Assembly (NCBI GenBank): GCA_003665825.1
Contig: QPFY01000005.1
Location: 806,001-870,000 of the forward strand
DNA: 64,000 bases
Source: Microbotryum silenes-acaulis
Taxonomy: Eukaryota > Basidiomycota > Microbotryomycetes > Microbotryales > Microbotryaceae
Direction of reading: 5' to 3'
This document shows positions 26,301 to 39,487 of the stretch, piece after piece. Both the position numbers and the translations under genes were made by a program. Every line of letters begins with the position of its first letter. The stretch's first letter is position 1. The notes beneath the pieces are model-generated. The model worked only from the letters and a program-made list of their open reading frames with translations, had not been told where the DNA came from and did not search any database.

Positions 26301-26998
26301 ATACACGTCGATGTCACAGATAAGACACTCGGTGCACTTAATCAAGTGACCCCTCGGATCCAGATCTGAAATTCGCAGAGACCCAGCGAGAGCAGCACGC
26401 GAGGCGAAACGCCAAAGTCGGGCCGGCCCGCCAGGCGTGGAGGACATGATAGCCACAGGACGCACGCACACGCATCGCATCGGGATAGCATGGCGAACTT
26501 TCGGTGACGGAACACTGTCGCGCATCATCACCACTACATTGACGCCATTCCATCCCAGCAGCCAGCGCACTTCGGTGGGCAAATCGTCTCGGTCAATCCG
26601 GCTCGCTTCGGCGGATTCGTCGCAGTTCGACCGTGCTTGGGTCCCCGGGTGCTGGGGCTGCTGCAGCAGCAGACGAAGGCCGGCGCCGCGCACGATTTAC
26701 CAAGAGCACACACAAAGGCTCACACCACACTCCCCACACAGGCTCGACAGCGCAAGCTGCAACTCACCTCGATTGTACCGTTCTCGCCTTGTTCGCGAAC
26801 GACAAGACCTTCGCCGTTGGCTTTCTCGGCGACAATCGTCGTCACCGTCGGGTTCGAGGGCAGCGACGAGGTCGAGGACGACGCGTTGGCGGGCTCAGCA
26901 GCGCTCGAGGCCTGGTCGGGACCCGGGGCCGAGGACGTCGACAACGCGGGGTCAACAGCATCCTGGGCAACAGCGGAGGACGGATCGGTCGACGACAT
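20350..26998 (-). CDS. CHD/Mit1-like SNF2 chromatin remodeller with PHD-like fingers and chromodomain
   Basis: This is a nuclear ATP-dependent nucleosome remodeller of about 1,880 residues. In order it has: an acidic, low-complexity N-terminus with Lys-rich NLS-like runs; Cys/His clusters CGRCGREP, FKCGVCIDVYHYQCL, CWTCKKRGGRRCLSC and FRCSKCRRASHYECL, which look like PHD-type zinc fingers; a chromodomain-like segment YLVKWQGSSYRTLDWVP; the SNF2 ATPase with CILADEMGLGKTVQII (Walker A), VVDEGQRLKSG (Walker B box as DEGQ) and LLSGTPLNNNLEEL; and a helicase C-lobe with LRLDGDTKQLDRQRGID and LLSTRAGGVGINLTTADTVV. An acidic tail ends DESDEEYDE, stop 20350-20352. The order PHD, chromo, SNF2 fits CHD3/Mi-2 or fission-yeast Mit1. 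The start is uncertain: either ATG 26998 joined in phase over a 763-nt intron (26005-26767), or an ATG near 25990. Confidence 0.85.
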
Positions 26999-27849
26999 GG
27001 CGCAGGACAAGTGCGCGTCGTCACAACCGTCTTTTGTGGATCCCGCACAGCAGCGAACAGGTGGGATTGGGTGGGTGTGCAGGATGGGGAACGCAGACGT
27101 CTGCGCGTCTGCGCGCGCCGGCATCCAGTCCAATATTTGATAGACCAATATTGGCCTGCAGTGGCCTGTGGACAAAACATATCGCCAATCTTCGTACATT
27201 GACCGAGGTCACTCTCGGGCACAGTTCTCCTGCAAGCTTCCTCGTCCTTGACGCGTCCAAGACGTCGAGTCTAGCCAGATCTGACTGTCCTTCGCAAAGT
27301 CGATCAGGAATCGACAAAGTAAGAAGAAGTAACTCAGGGCGCGCGAGGCTGCGGGCAGGTACGTGGTGTGTGTGTTCAGGAGGTGGCAACAACGTAGGGC
27401 TGTGATAGACACTAGGTCATCCCAGTTACATAGTACTCCAAAACCTTACTGGAACAAAGCGGCGTCGGCTTGGAGAGGAGTCCACCCGAGCTATCGGTCG
27501 ACTGAACCCGAGGTCGTCCCAAGGTGGAGCAACAAGAGGTGTACAACGTTGAATTTGGTGTCGGTAAAGGTCTTGATGTCTATGTTACGGTGTTCGGTCA
27601 CGACCTAATTAATCACACGTGTTGTGGAGAGACCAGGAAGGCGTATTTTCGCTTGCGAATGTTCGGAATGCCGATCTCATTGTTTCGGCCGAGCAGATCT
27701 GCCTTTGCCCGTCCTAAAGCGAGCAAGGTGGGAAGGGGATGGAGAGAGGGGTCAATTAGGGGTCCGTGCGCGGACACTGCCCTTGAGCACTCACCTTCGG
27801 TACGCCCTGGTACATGCAGGCTGGCGCGTAGGGTTCTCGGGATTTGATT
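26999..27849. other. Spacer with an exon-like frame on the minus strand
   Basis: This stretch lies upstream of the remodeller and downstream of the disrupted oxidoreductase-like gene. On the minus strand, after a TTAG acceptor at about 27608, an open frame reads VVTEHRNIDIKTFTDTKFNV and runs about 90 nt to a TAG. It could be a 3' exon of the gene at 27850-28449, but the splice connection cannot be shown. Otherwise nothing is recognised. Confidence 0.3.
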
Positions 27850-28449
27850 TCACCACTCCCCAGATATCTTAAACTTTGACACAGGTATGTGGCGACCTTT
27901 GGTATCGAGGTCGAGCTGAGCCAGCTCCGAGCCGAGTTCAATCTCGACGAGAGGATACCCACTCGCATTCCCGTTACGCGGAACGCCGTCTTCAGATTGA
28001 CCATCTCCAGCTTGAAGGATGCTTGTGCGTCTATTTGTGGTTAAATGTACACTTGTACCATCCGATTCGTCCCGTATTGAGCCTTCCGAATCGCCCAGCC
28101 GCGGCTCGGCATCACCCTTCGCGAGCACACTGGCGATTCCGGCATCGACGTCCCCATCCTCCTCTTCCTCCTCCACATTCCCCCGATCCGGATGAATCTC
28201 ATTCCACACTCTCATCTCTTCCTTCTAAAGCGTCTTGACACAAGGCTTGCACGAACTACCGCAGCAGTCCCATGGGTCCGGTTCGCGAGGCGGTTTCGCA
28301 CCCTTTGCGGCTTGCAGCAACTGTTGCAACCGGATTGGCGCGAGACGACCCCTCTTCAGCTTGACGAGAAAAGGAGACCGCTCATATAGCTCCGAGTCGT
28401 CCAGTTTGGAAGCGAGGGACCGGTATGACGCCGGGGCGGCGAGGTGCAC
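27850..28449 (-). pseudogene. Oxidoreductase-like domain (OXLD1/YPL107W type) gene, apparently disrupted
   Basis: The minus strand encodes PPREPDPWDCCGSSCKPCV, the Cys-rich signature of the 'oxidoreductase-like' N-terminal domain found in fungal and animal mitochondrial proteins of unknown function. Upstream residues SKLDDSELYERSPFLVKL are in the same frame. Two features look wrong. No ATG precedes the domain before an in-frame TAG at about 28453-28455, although beyond that TAG the same frame continues to an ATG. A second in-frame TAG directly follows CVKTL, after which the frame stays open (KEEMRVWNEIHPDRGNVEEE) to a TGA at 27850-27852. A Trp (TGG) at the second stop would fit the domain spacing. 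Explanations are a pseudogene, two sequencing errors, or unusual splicing. The 5' end lies against the divergent RAD51D-like gene. Confidence 0.55.
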
Positions 28450-28528
28450 GAGCTAGTCGCGAGCTCGGGGAGCGGCGAGAGGAGGAGGGCCGGCAGCGCC
28501 GTCTCCCCTTCGATTCTGACCGTCACCT

Positions 28529-30093
28529 ATGCCATTGCAGGCCATTGCAGGCCCCCACTTACCGCTCTCGAGGCCCGCCTTGGATCGCAGTGAGCGCATG
28601 AGCTCGTTGCAGGGCTGGTTCGAGACCGATGACCGCGACACCAGGCTAGGCCTGCAAGTGCTCAACAGTTACGGCATCACACGAGGTCGGTCTGCTCCCT
28701 GGTCAACGGGTCACGTGGTCATAGCGCGCGGGCCCGACGTCCAGATGTTGACATCCCCTGAGGCCCCTGCCTAGATGTCGAACTCGCCTTCGTAAATATC
28801 ACCCACCTCGCACCTCATCCCGACCTGACACCTCGGATCTTGCAACAACTGCATCAGCGTGCGATATCGCGGCTCGCAGCCGAACCGATCGCTGGCTTGA
28901 GTCTGGTCGAGCAATTCCTAGATGACGCCCCGGAACATGCAGAGTTGCCCGGACCATCGTCAAGAATAATCAGCTCGACCATTCCAGACCTTGATGAGCT
29001 GTTGCAAGGAGGTTGGAAGCGAAGCGAGCTGATCGAGATCGCCGGCCCTCGAGCTTCTGGCCGTCACTTGCTCCTCTTGCACGCGATGCTGCACGATCTG
29101 GCCGTGAACCCTACCCATCGAGCCCTCTACGTTCATTCGGGAACCCTCGACGTCCAACGCTGCCTCCGAGTGCTTATGTCCATCATCGAAGGGCTTCGAT
29201 CTCGTGGCGCCTCGTTCACTCGAGAAGAAGACGGCGCCCAAGTCGACACCCAAGAATTCGCAGTGGATATTCTTAGGCGCTTGTCCGTGGCTCAACCGAC
29301 CCTGTCACCCCAGCAGGCACTTGAGCATGTGGAGGCTGAACTAGGTCGAACAGATATTGATGAGTCGCTTGCTCTATCATGCATAGTCATCGATCCGATC
29401 GATGCCCTGCTGGGAGGAAAGATTCTCTCCGATAAGTCTGCAAAGGGTAAGTCGGGGCGTGACAATACGGATCATGGTAGCTCTCGTGATGCCCCTTTCT
29501 GTGCCTTACTTGCATTGCTTTATCCCCAACTTTGTCACCAGGGTACGCCATGATGGTGACTTTCATGGGCAGATTGAAAGAGATCGCTTCTTCGGCAAAA
29601 GATCGGCCCGTCGTCTTTGTACGTCCGAGAAGACAAAATAACTCATTCCTCAAGCGTTCCCCTGCTAATTAACCAATAACCCACCTCTCAGCTTATCAAC
29701 TCGGGCAGTGCACCTTCATCATTCACCAACAGCGCCAGCGGAGTATCCCGTGTTTCCATCTTCCCCACCATCCCTCCTCACCCATCAGCGCCACCTCCAT
29801 CAGCCCTCCGACCCTCTTTAGGCACGACCTTCACCTACCTCACGGACATGACGCTCTGGTTAACCCGTGCGGATCATATCTGGACTTCGATAGGATCATC
29901 TACTACGCCAATCAAAACAAGATTCGTGATTGAGCTGGTTAGGAGTAGAAGAGGCGAATCGGGGGGATGGACGATGTTTCAATCGGTGAGTGTAATCCGT
30001 AGAGCCCTTATATGTCATGAGAAGTGGGCTGAGTTACATTCGATGTCATCATTCACACAGCTGGATGGGATTTCTCTCCTCCCCGAAGAATGA
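28529..30093 (+). CDS. RAD51D-like recombination paralogue with degenerate Walker A
   Basis: This is a RecA/RAD51-superfamily protein resembling RAD51D (fission yeast Rdl1), expected in homologous recombination. Exon 1 (ATG 28529, or an internal ATG near 28598) ends LGLQVLNSYGITR and splices in phase to DVELAFVNITHLAPHPDLTP. The core follows: ISSTIPDLDELLQGGWKRSE, LIEIAGPRASGRHLLLLHAM, VNPTHRALYVHSGTLDVQRC and a Walker B-like LSCIVIDPIDALLGG. Two more introns precede FLINSGSAPSS-type text, FTYLTDMTLWLTRADHIWTS, RFVIELVRSRRGESGGW and the stop TGA at 30091-30093. The position of the P-loop reads GPRASGRH where GxxxxGK[S/T] is expected, so the lysine and hydroxyl residue are both missing. Size is about 400 residues. 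Assignment to RAD51D rather than XRCC2 or RAD55 is inference. Confidence 0.7.
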
Positions 30094-30206
30094 ATGGGAG
30101 TACACGTGATAATGCTTCGGCATGGATCCTCTCAAGGGCCATCCGTAAAACACTGTTGTAATAGAATCGACTAATGCAAGGAAATGACATAAATGTAAAG
30201 CATGCG

Positions 30207-32831
30207 TCAACCAATCTCAAGTTGCTGCATTGACTTGTCCAACGCCGCCGCCGCGTTCTCTTTCTCCTCCTTCCACATCTCAGCGACCCTTTTGAACACT
30301 TCATCCTGCTTAATTCCCGGACTCTCTTGGCGGACTCGAGGGCTCATAATCTGTGGCCAGCGGATAATCTTTCAGTTCATGCGACTGCGAACTGAAATGG
30401 GGGCTCGTTAACTCACCGCAAGGTAATTCTGCCATGCCGTCTTCTTCGCGGGTGTTCTCCTCATGCCGCCTAGAGCACCTTTCTCGTGCCCGTCGGCGTC
30501 AATCTCCACCAGTCGACTTCCACATGGACACCCATGGGTCATCGTGTCAATTGACCTAGAGTGGCGTTGGAAGCTAAGCTCTCCTCCGTACGTGGAGTCG
30601 TCAGTGATCATTCAGCAAGGTCTTCAGTGTCGGAGCTTGCAGCAGAGGGACCTACATCTTCTGACAATCCAGCGATAGGCATCTCCAACGGTACTTGTAC
30701 GTGATCTGGTACGAATGCGTCGTGGTGACTTCGATATCGGGCCTGGCTGCCATCACTCGGGCGGCCCACAACTTGAAGGCTCTGCAATGCCGAGAAGTAT
30801 TGTCAGACGATTACACCTGGCACTGAAGACGGCGTGAATCCCACTCACTTTCCATGTGGTGGACTAAGCTCATTACTAATCACCCAAGCCGCAAGATGAC
30901 ACAACTCATGCGCCAGCGTATTGTTGAGCTTCATGACCGAATCAACAACCTTGACGCTCAACTCGATCGAGCTGATCTGCTCAACGGGTTGAGACGCCCG
31001 ATCAGCTCGATCGCCATCCTTCGTCGTCGACGTCTTCGTTCGTTTCCAAGAGGCTCTTCCGGCAGTCTTGAGTAGTTTCTTATTCCAGATGATGTCAACG
31101 TCCGCTGGGAGACCCCGGCTCGAGGTCGAGGACGATAATGCAGACTCGCCGGAACTCGGTCGGATCGAGGTAGCACTTGAGTAGTAGCGGGAAAAGACCG
31201 ATTGGTTCAACTCGGCGATCAACTCGAAAGGCAATCGGTCGCGCTGCTCGGCCGTCAGCAGATTCGTGGCAGCTCTGCGCGGGGTCGATTTGGCCGTCTT
31301 GTCTGCTGACTTTAACGATCGTGGTGTCGATGGCGTCAGGTATTGACTGAGCGGCGTCTTGTTCCGGAAACGAGTCGGTAGATCTTCGTCTCCGTCCCCT
31401 TCCTCATCACTAGAGCACATTGTAGTGGTCAGGTCCACCTCGGCCTGTCGAATGCTTTTTTGGCCTTTCGCATTCGACTTTGGCGCGGGAGTGGAGATCA
31501 GGGTCGTCGATAGCTTTTTGGGGCGCGAAGGCGTTCGTGTTGGGATGCTGCAAGGGCAAGATGGGTGAAATGATATGGATAACGGGTACGTCAACTAGAG
31601 TAGACCTGAGCCTCTCAAGGGCGACGCGACCACTTACAAGCTGATCACCCCGGCATCGGGATCGAACTCCGATTCCGGCTCTTCCACTTCGAGACCGAGC
31701 TCGACAGACCGCTCGGCTTCCTCTAACGTAGAGTTAGCACTATCTGAATCGGAGAGGACAAGGACCTCGATCCCGGGCTTCTTGCTCTCGGCGAGCAGTC
31801 TTCCGTGGCGGGGCAAAGAGACAATCGAACGTTGGACATCGACCGGACTGGTGCTCGCGCCTTGGCGTCGAACCAATCTTACTTCTCGAGTAGAAGGAGT
31901 CTGAGAGAGAGGTAGTCTCGGCACCTTTTTCGGTGTCTCTCTGCGAGAAGCGAGCAAAAAGTACATCAGTACTCGCGCCTGTGTGTAGAGTCTTCTGCGC
32001 TACCTCTTACCTGATGGTCAGTCGACCTAGGCCCTGAGTAATCGACGGTGCATGGTCGTCTTTTGTCTGATCTTCTTCATCGGACGAATCGTCGAGCGTG
32101 TAGATGGTGAAAGGCTCGTTCTTGCTCACAGTCTCGACCCGCGACTTTTCGCCGATCGGACTCGAGCATCTCCGAGACGTTGGTGCAGAGGGTGCTTTGT
32201 TGCTTGAAACCTTTATGTTGGACGAGTCACCATTTGCTGGATAACTAGTTCCCTCCTTCGAAAAGAGCTCTGCCAGACCATTCTCGCCCTTGTTGTCGAT
32301 CCCCTGCGCATTCGGAGGCGAAGGAGGGAACAAAAGGTCTGCGAGCGAAGGCGCGCTGCCATTGCCATGAGTCACCGAGTTCGGCACAGCCTCTTGGGAA
32401 TCTGAAATCGAAGTCGGACTTGATGATGCTTCTGTGCCCGAGAGTGCTCTCAGACGAGGGGATCGACGAACGGCTGTAGGGCTTTGATCCCGGCGATGAA
32501 ATTGTGTTGAGCCCGCTGGCGCTGGCGCGGGCGTCGGCGTTGAATGGCCTGATCCAACTCCGACGTCGAGCGAGCCCGAGCGAGAGCTTGAGCTGCTCCC
32601 ACAGTCGGTGGAACAGGTAAATTGATCCAGCAACTTTCCCGAAGAATAGGAAATGGCCTTGCTTGTAATGGACGTTCGTACAGCCGTATCCGAGTTCGTG
32701 CGGTTCATTATCTGAAGAGGCTCCGATTTGGGGGCGGTGATCGCTGGGAGCTCCTGACGAGGAAGTTCAGCTAGCCACGGTGTGGGCAGTTCGCCATCCG
32801 AGTCAGCATCCGAGTCAGATATCCGAATCAT
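30207..32831 (-). CDS. GCNA-type SprT-like protease with HMG-box-like C-terminus
   Basis: This is a nuclear SprT-family metalloprotease, probably acting on DNA-protein crosslinks. The first exon (start 32831) is acidic and Ser-rich (MIRISDSDADSDGELPTPW) with SIM-like runs such as FTIYTLDDSSDEEDQ and IEVLVLSDSDSA. The catalytic region reads LNQSVFSRYYSS, VDIIWNKKLLKTAGRASW and NNTLAHELCHLAAWVISNEL, i.e. HExxH as HELCH, followed after splicing by PPHGKAFKLWA with the third zinc histidine. A C-terminal zinc cluster (RWRCLSLDC ... HGCPCGSRLVEI) and an HMG-like segment (RTPAKKTAWQNYLA, then VFKRVAEMWKEEKENA) end at TGA 30207-30209. This order (disordered acidic part with SIMs, SprT, Cys4, HMG-like) matches the GCNA/ACRC family rather than Wss1 or Spartan. 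About 680 residues and at least six exons. Confidence 0.82.
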
Positions 32832-32927
32832 CGATGTGGTCTAAAAGGGTTGACCTGATAGTCAGCATCGGGGTGGATGTCAAGAGTGAGACCACCGCAG
32901 GCGATCAAGTCACGTCGAGGCGCGCCG

Positions 32928-33054
32928 GCCCAAGTACGGCCCAAGTAAGGCCCAAGCTGGCCCAAGTAAGGCCCAAGCTGGCCCAAGAGTGCCCAAGTAG
33001 CACAAGCAGGCACACAAGCAGGCACACAAGCAGGCACACAAGCAGGCACACAAG
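32928..33054. repeat. Two adjacent minisatellites
   Basis: The left block (32928-32999) has about seven copies of a 10-11-bp unit GGCCCAAGYW. The right block (about 33001-33054) has four near-perfect copies of a 12-bp unit AAGCAGGCACAC. Both lie between the 5' end of the SprT gene and the 3' end of UGP1 and are probably non-coding; the antisense Cys/Ala/Val-rich frames are translation artefacts of the repeats. Confidence 0.85.
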
Positions 33055-33286
33055 GCACAAGATCCGCACGCGTGACACGCAGTGACATCTTGCGTCGACT
33101 CAGTCAATAGCAAGCGAATTATGTTGCAAATTATTGCAGTTTTTGTAAGTCACTCCTCCGAGAATGAGACAAGGGTAGGAAGAAAGGGGGAGAGGACCAC
33201 AACTCAAGACGATCTGAATACAGAAGGAAATAAGCCTACGACTCGCCGACAGTTGGCCGCCCCACGCCCAGGTTCTTCTGTTGTAC

Positions 33287-35817
<2,531 letters not shown>

Positions 35818-36877
35818 GTTGGTGGTCGTTCGGGGTGGAGTGAGGAGGGAGTGAAGGGGCGCTCAACAAGAAAGCGGAACGTGGAGTGGCAGGTGGCAAA
35901 GCGCCCGCTCAGCGGCGGCCCGCGTGTGGGCTCGTGTGGGGTGGGCTACTCACGGCCTGGATTTTGGCCGGCTGAGGGCGGCGCTTGCTTTGGCACAGGC
36001 GGCACGAGGGCCCGCGTCATTTGGAATCGATCAGCGCTGTCAACCGCACCCCGCCGCACCCGGCATGAAACACTCTGCTCCCGAGTCTTCTTCGCTTATA
36101 ATAATCGCTTCGCAGGTCAGAGCGCATACATTCAGCTTGTCCCCAACAAGCCACTGCTGTGATCCACCCGGCTTGCATCTTGAAGGTTCACTATGCCTTG
36201 CAGAGGTTTACTTGCCCAGCTTGACAGGTATATCAGGATTCAGCCCGGACGTGCCCCCTCGGCCCTCTGTGGCCTCTGCAACACCCTGGGCTTCACGGCG
36301 TCAACGCAGGGGCACAGTTTGCTGTACAAACAATGGACACTGTCGATCAGCATCACAGCATACCTACATCTGAAATCTTTTCACGAGAGTATGGGGTTAA
36401 TTCTCCATATCCCAGGAATCTGCTTCATCGATCGGAGTGCGCTCAGGGGAATCGTCACAATGAAATCTGAGCACCTGGTGGTCCAGCGGATCTAGTGTTT
36501 GTTAAATTCTGTATTTGAACAAGACTAGCTGGAATTTATGACTTAAAACTTATAACTATCACCCTACGGACAGCTACGGACCGCCCTTCCCCGCCCTTCC
36601 CGTGCACCCGACTCTTGACTTTTTGCTCCGCTCTACATGTATCACTAGATGTACCTTCCTGCGGCTCATAACTCAAGCTCTTCCAGCCCCTTCTTGATTC
36701 ATCTACCCGGCCTCATCTCGTCGGAACTGTTTCACGACCACATCACCACGCATCAGAGGCGCGACCAGCACGAGGTTCTTGGCGATACCCACTGCAGCCG
36801 ACGCCCCGACTTGGTGACTGGCCTCTTGAAAGCGTGAGACACTCGCAACTGGAAGACGACGACAGTTTCAATCCGCA
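35818..36877. promoter_or_regulatory. Divergent promoter region UGP1 / ChaC-like gene
   Basis: About 1.06 kb lies between two divergent starts and presumably contains both promoters. Short open frames (for example 36649-36837) carry no family motif and are rejected. No repeat or RNA gene is evident. Confidence 0.45.
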
Positions 36878-37970
36878 ATGACCAGCATCCTCTCGACTCC
36901 GCCCTCGACGTGCAGCGACTCGCAATCGATCGCCATCTTCGGCTACGGGTCCCTCCTCTTCAAACCACCACCATACGAACTCGAATCGGAAGCAGGGTAT
37001 ATCAAAGGCTTCAAGCGGAGGTTCGCGCAGGATTCACACGATCATCGCGGGACACCGGAGAACCCGGGTCGAGGTTCGTCGCCGAGTCGCGGAGACGGCT
37101 TTTGCTTCGTCCAGAGCTAGCTGCTCAAGTCTTTCTGCACTTTTTGGACCCCAGTGGTCACTTTGGTCACGGAACAGGACTGGGAACTGCATCGAAGGGT
37201 GAGACAGCTCGGGTGCTGTGAGCACTCCAAGATCGGGCCCAGTGCCAACAGTTTGTATCGGTCACGTGAAGGAAGCTATTGCTGACGATGCGCTTTTAAC
37301 ACATCGGTTGTCACACCAAAGGACGAGCCCGCAGAATCAGGTCATGTGTGGGGTCAGTGACATCAGACCTTTGATCCTATGCCCGAAACCTTGTCGCTAA
37401 ATACCCGCTCTCCTCCTCGGAACAGGTCGAGTCTACCGGATACCACCGTCCCAAGCGACCGAGATTTGGGCCTGTTTGGATCATCGTGAGAAGGATGGAT
37501 ACACACAACGCCAAGTCGATGTATACGGGCTCGACGCTCAAGGACAGGAAATCGTTATCGAGCACAGTGTGAGTCGGCTCCGAGGCATCGATCAAATTTC
37601 AGTGATCGGTTCCCCCGCTGATGATCAGGTTCTTTGGTGTGGAGACAGTGTCGAGTCTACGTCGGAGAACTCGACAATCCCTCCTTTGCAGGAGAGACAC
37701 CGATGCGAGAATTGGCCCGGAAGATAGCTACTGCGCACGGGCCAAGTGGGCCGAATAAAGTACGTCGAGCGAGTCCGATCCTTTCCTCGCTTCCTCCGGG
37801 CGACTAAGACTGATCACTCTCGTCCAAACTCGACTTCTCTGTAGGAATACCTCTACCTGATGACGCGAGCCGTCCGGGAACTTGGTCCCGACGCAAACGA
37901 CGAGTATTCAGAACAACTTGAGGGGCTGGTTCACGAGATCGATCCGGACTGGAAGATCGGCGAAGCTTAG
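36878..37970 (+). CDS. Glutathione-specific gamma-glutamylcyclotransferase (ChaC family)
   Basis: ChaC enzymes cleave cytosolic glutathione to 5-oxoproline and Cys-Gly. The first exon, from ATG 36878, has the substrate loop [17 protein letters not shown], then [20 protein letters not shown] and PENPGR, the hallmark opening of the family. Later exons give [53 protein letters not shown] and, after the last introns, [19 protein letters not shown] and [19 protein letters not shown], another strongly conserved block. The stop is TAG at 37968-37970. The exon pattern needs at least four introns and the middle (37110-37430) is not resolved in detail. The size of about 240 residues is typical of fungal members. 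Confidence 0.88.
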
Positions 37971-38375
37971 GTCTGGCGTGGGAACACGATCTCGGGTATT
38001 ACCGTCGTCTGGATATAACATTCAAATTGCAAAGATGCCCTCGGCGTCATCTGATACCCGCATACCCGTGACGTCTTTCTGGGAAGCGCACACTCACGCC
38101 ACCCCCCTATTTCCGAAAACATCGCGCCCCTCGCAATGTTGTTATTGCAAGACCCAAGAGCAAGCTAGTGCACAAGATAGCTAAGAAGGGAGATAAAAGA
38201 CAACGAGCGAAAGGTGGATATGATTAGCGCCGTTTGTGCCGCAAGAGTGAGAAGGGGATGTGGGTGTACGAGGGAAACTGTCCGTCGGCAATGTGAAAGA
38301 GGAAAGAGGTAGGGTGAAATTCCGGGTCCAGGGAAAAGCCTCCATCCAAGATCGAGGCCTTCTCGATCTCAATTT

Positions 38376-39322
38376 TTACAAGAGGTACATCCCACCCGCG
38401 ACGCCGAGAAGGAGACTCCCGGACAAGAGGAGTGATCCGCCGAAAGGGGTCTTGATCGACGAAGTCACCCCGACAACCTGGGAACAAGGCGAAATTTTGA
38501 GCCATCAGTCCGGAAAATTGAATATCCCGGGTCCAAAAGTTGCAATTTTCTACCTGAAGGTGGGTCGGGTCAGGTTGGAGGTTGCCGGCGGTCCCGATGG
38601 CCGGGCTATTGACAGTCCCGGTGGGAGATACAGTTGCGACGGGGACCGTATATACAAAGCTGTCCGTGAGGTTCCCAGCACCGCCCGAATTGATGATGGT
38701 CGTAACACTGTGAACAGGAGGATAATGGTCAGGGTCCTGAATGCGGGTCGGCGTCCGAAATCGTCGACGCGCATCGCCGAAAGGGGCATGCCGTCGGTGC
38801 GCCTGTGAGCCTGACGGCTGAGCGCCACAGCACGTGACGCATGCCCTATCGGATTACTCGCTCGCTTCCCTCAGGTTGCCCGACACTCGTCTTCACCGTC
38901 GTTGACGGTCCTGCCGGTGCTTGGAGACTTCTACTCACGCTCCGGGAATCGGCGCTTGTCCTGTCGGCAGGGCTGAGCCTACTGTAGGCGCGGAGAAGAA
39001 GGGGATGGGCGAAGAAGATGTGCTGGAGGTGGAGGCCGCGACGGCTGAAGTAGCAGCTGCTACAGAAGTTGTTGTTTGAGCATGCTGGAACGGGGAGTCA
39101 GGTATGATCAGCAACGCTGTTGGCTTCCCGTCCTCGGATCTGAAGAGCGACTCGGCCGCTCAGACGACACCGATGTCCCCGGGGCCCGGTGTTTCGTCGG
39201 CGACTGAGGGCGCGGCGTCATTCGCCCGCGACCAAGCTACGAAAAACCGGCATTGCGTGAACACGTACAGAGACAGAGACGGTTGCAAAGGCCACAAACA
39301 GGGCGACAAGTGGAGAGCGCAT
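38376..39322 (-). CDS. Small secreted Ser/Thr-rich protein, GPI-anchor-like C-terminus
   Basis: Four exons fit together in phase: 39233-39322, 38939-39084, 38554-38707 and 38376-38477, giving 163 residues. The N-terminus MRSPLVALFVAFATVSVSV is a strong signal peptide, ending near VHA. The mature part is Ala/Ser/Thr-rich (TTTSVAAATSAVAASTSSTS) and has an NLT N-glycosylation site within SGGAGNLTDSFVYTVPVAT. The last exon gives TPFGGSLLLSGSLLLGVAG then GMYLL and TAA, a hydrophobic tail after small residues, as for GPI attachment. Introns 2-4 have good GT-AG borders; the first donor (GTCGCG) is weak. I recognise no family, so it is best described as a putative cell-wall or surface protein. The start is only 166 bp from a candidate gene on the other strand (39488). 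Confidence 0.6.
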
Positions 39323-39487
39323 CGTATTTTGTGTAAGGTCTCGGTGCGAGCGTGGCGTCGGTGTACAAGTGCGGGAAGTGAGTGTATGGAGAGATGGCCG
39401 CCGTCGCATCGGCTTGTCGCGCCCCGCGACTGCCCCGCGGTAGTCCCGCGGTCGTGCCCGTGCTCGGTCGCCGGCGCAGGGGCAGCT

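Noticed and set aside
38260..38808. Plus-strand open frame of 182 codons
   Set aside because: It is antisense to three exons of the minus-strand secreted-protein model, has no domain, and is Arg/Gly-rich as expected for a shadow of Ser/Thr/Pro codons.
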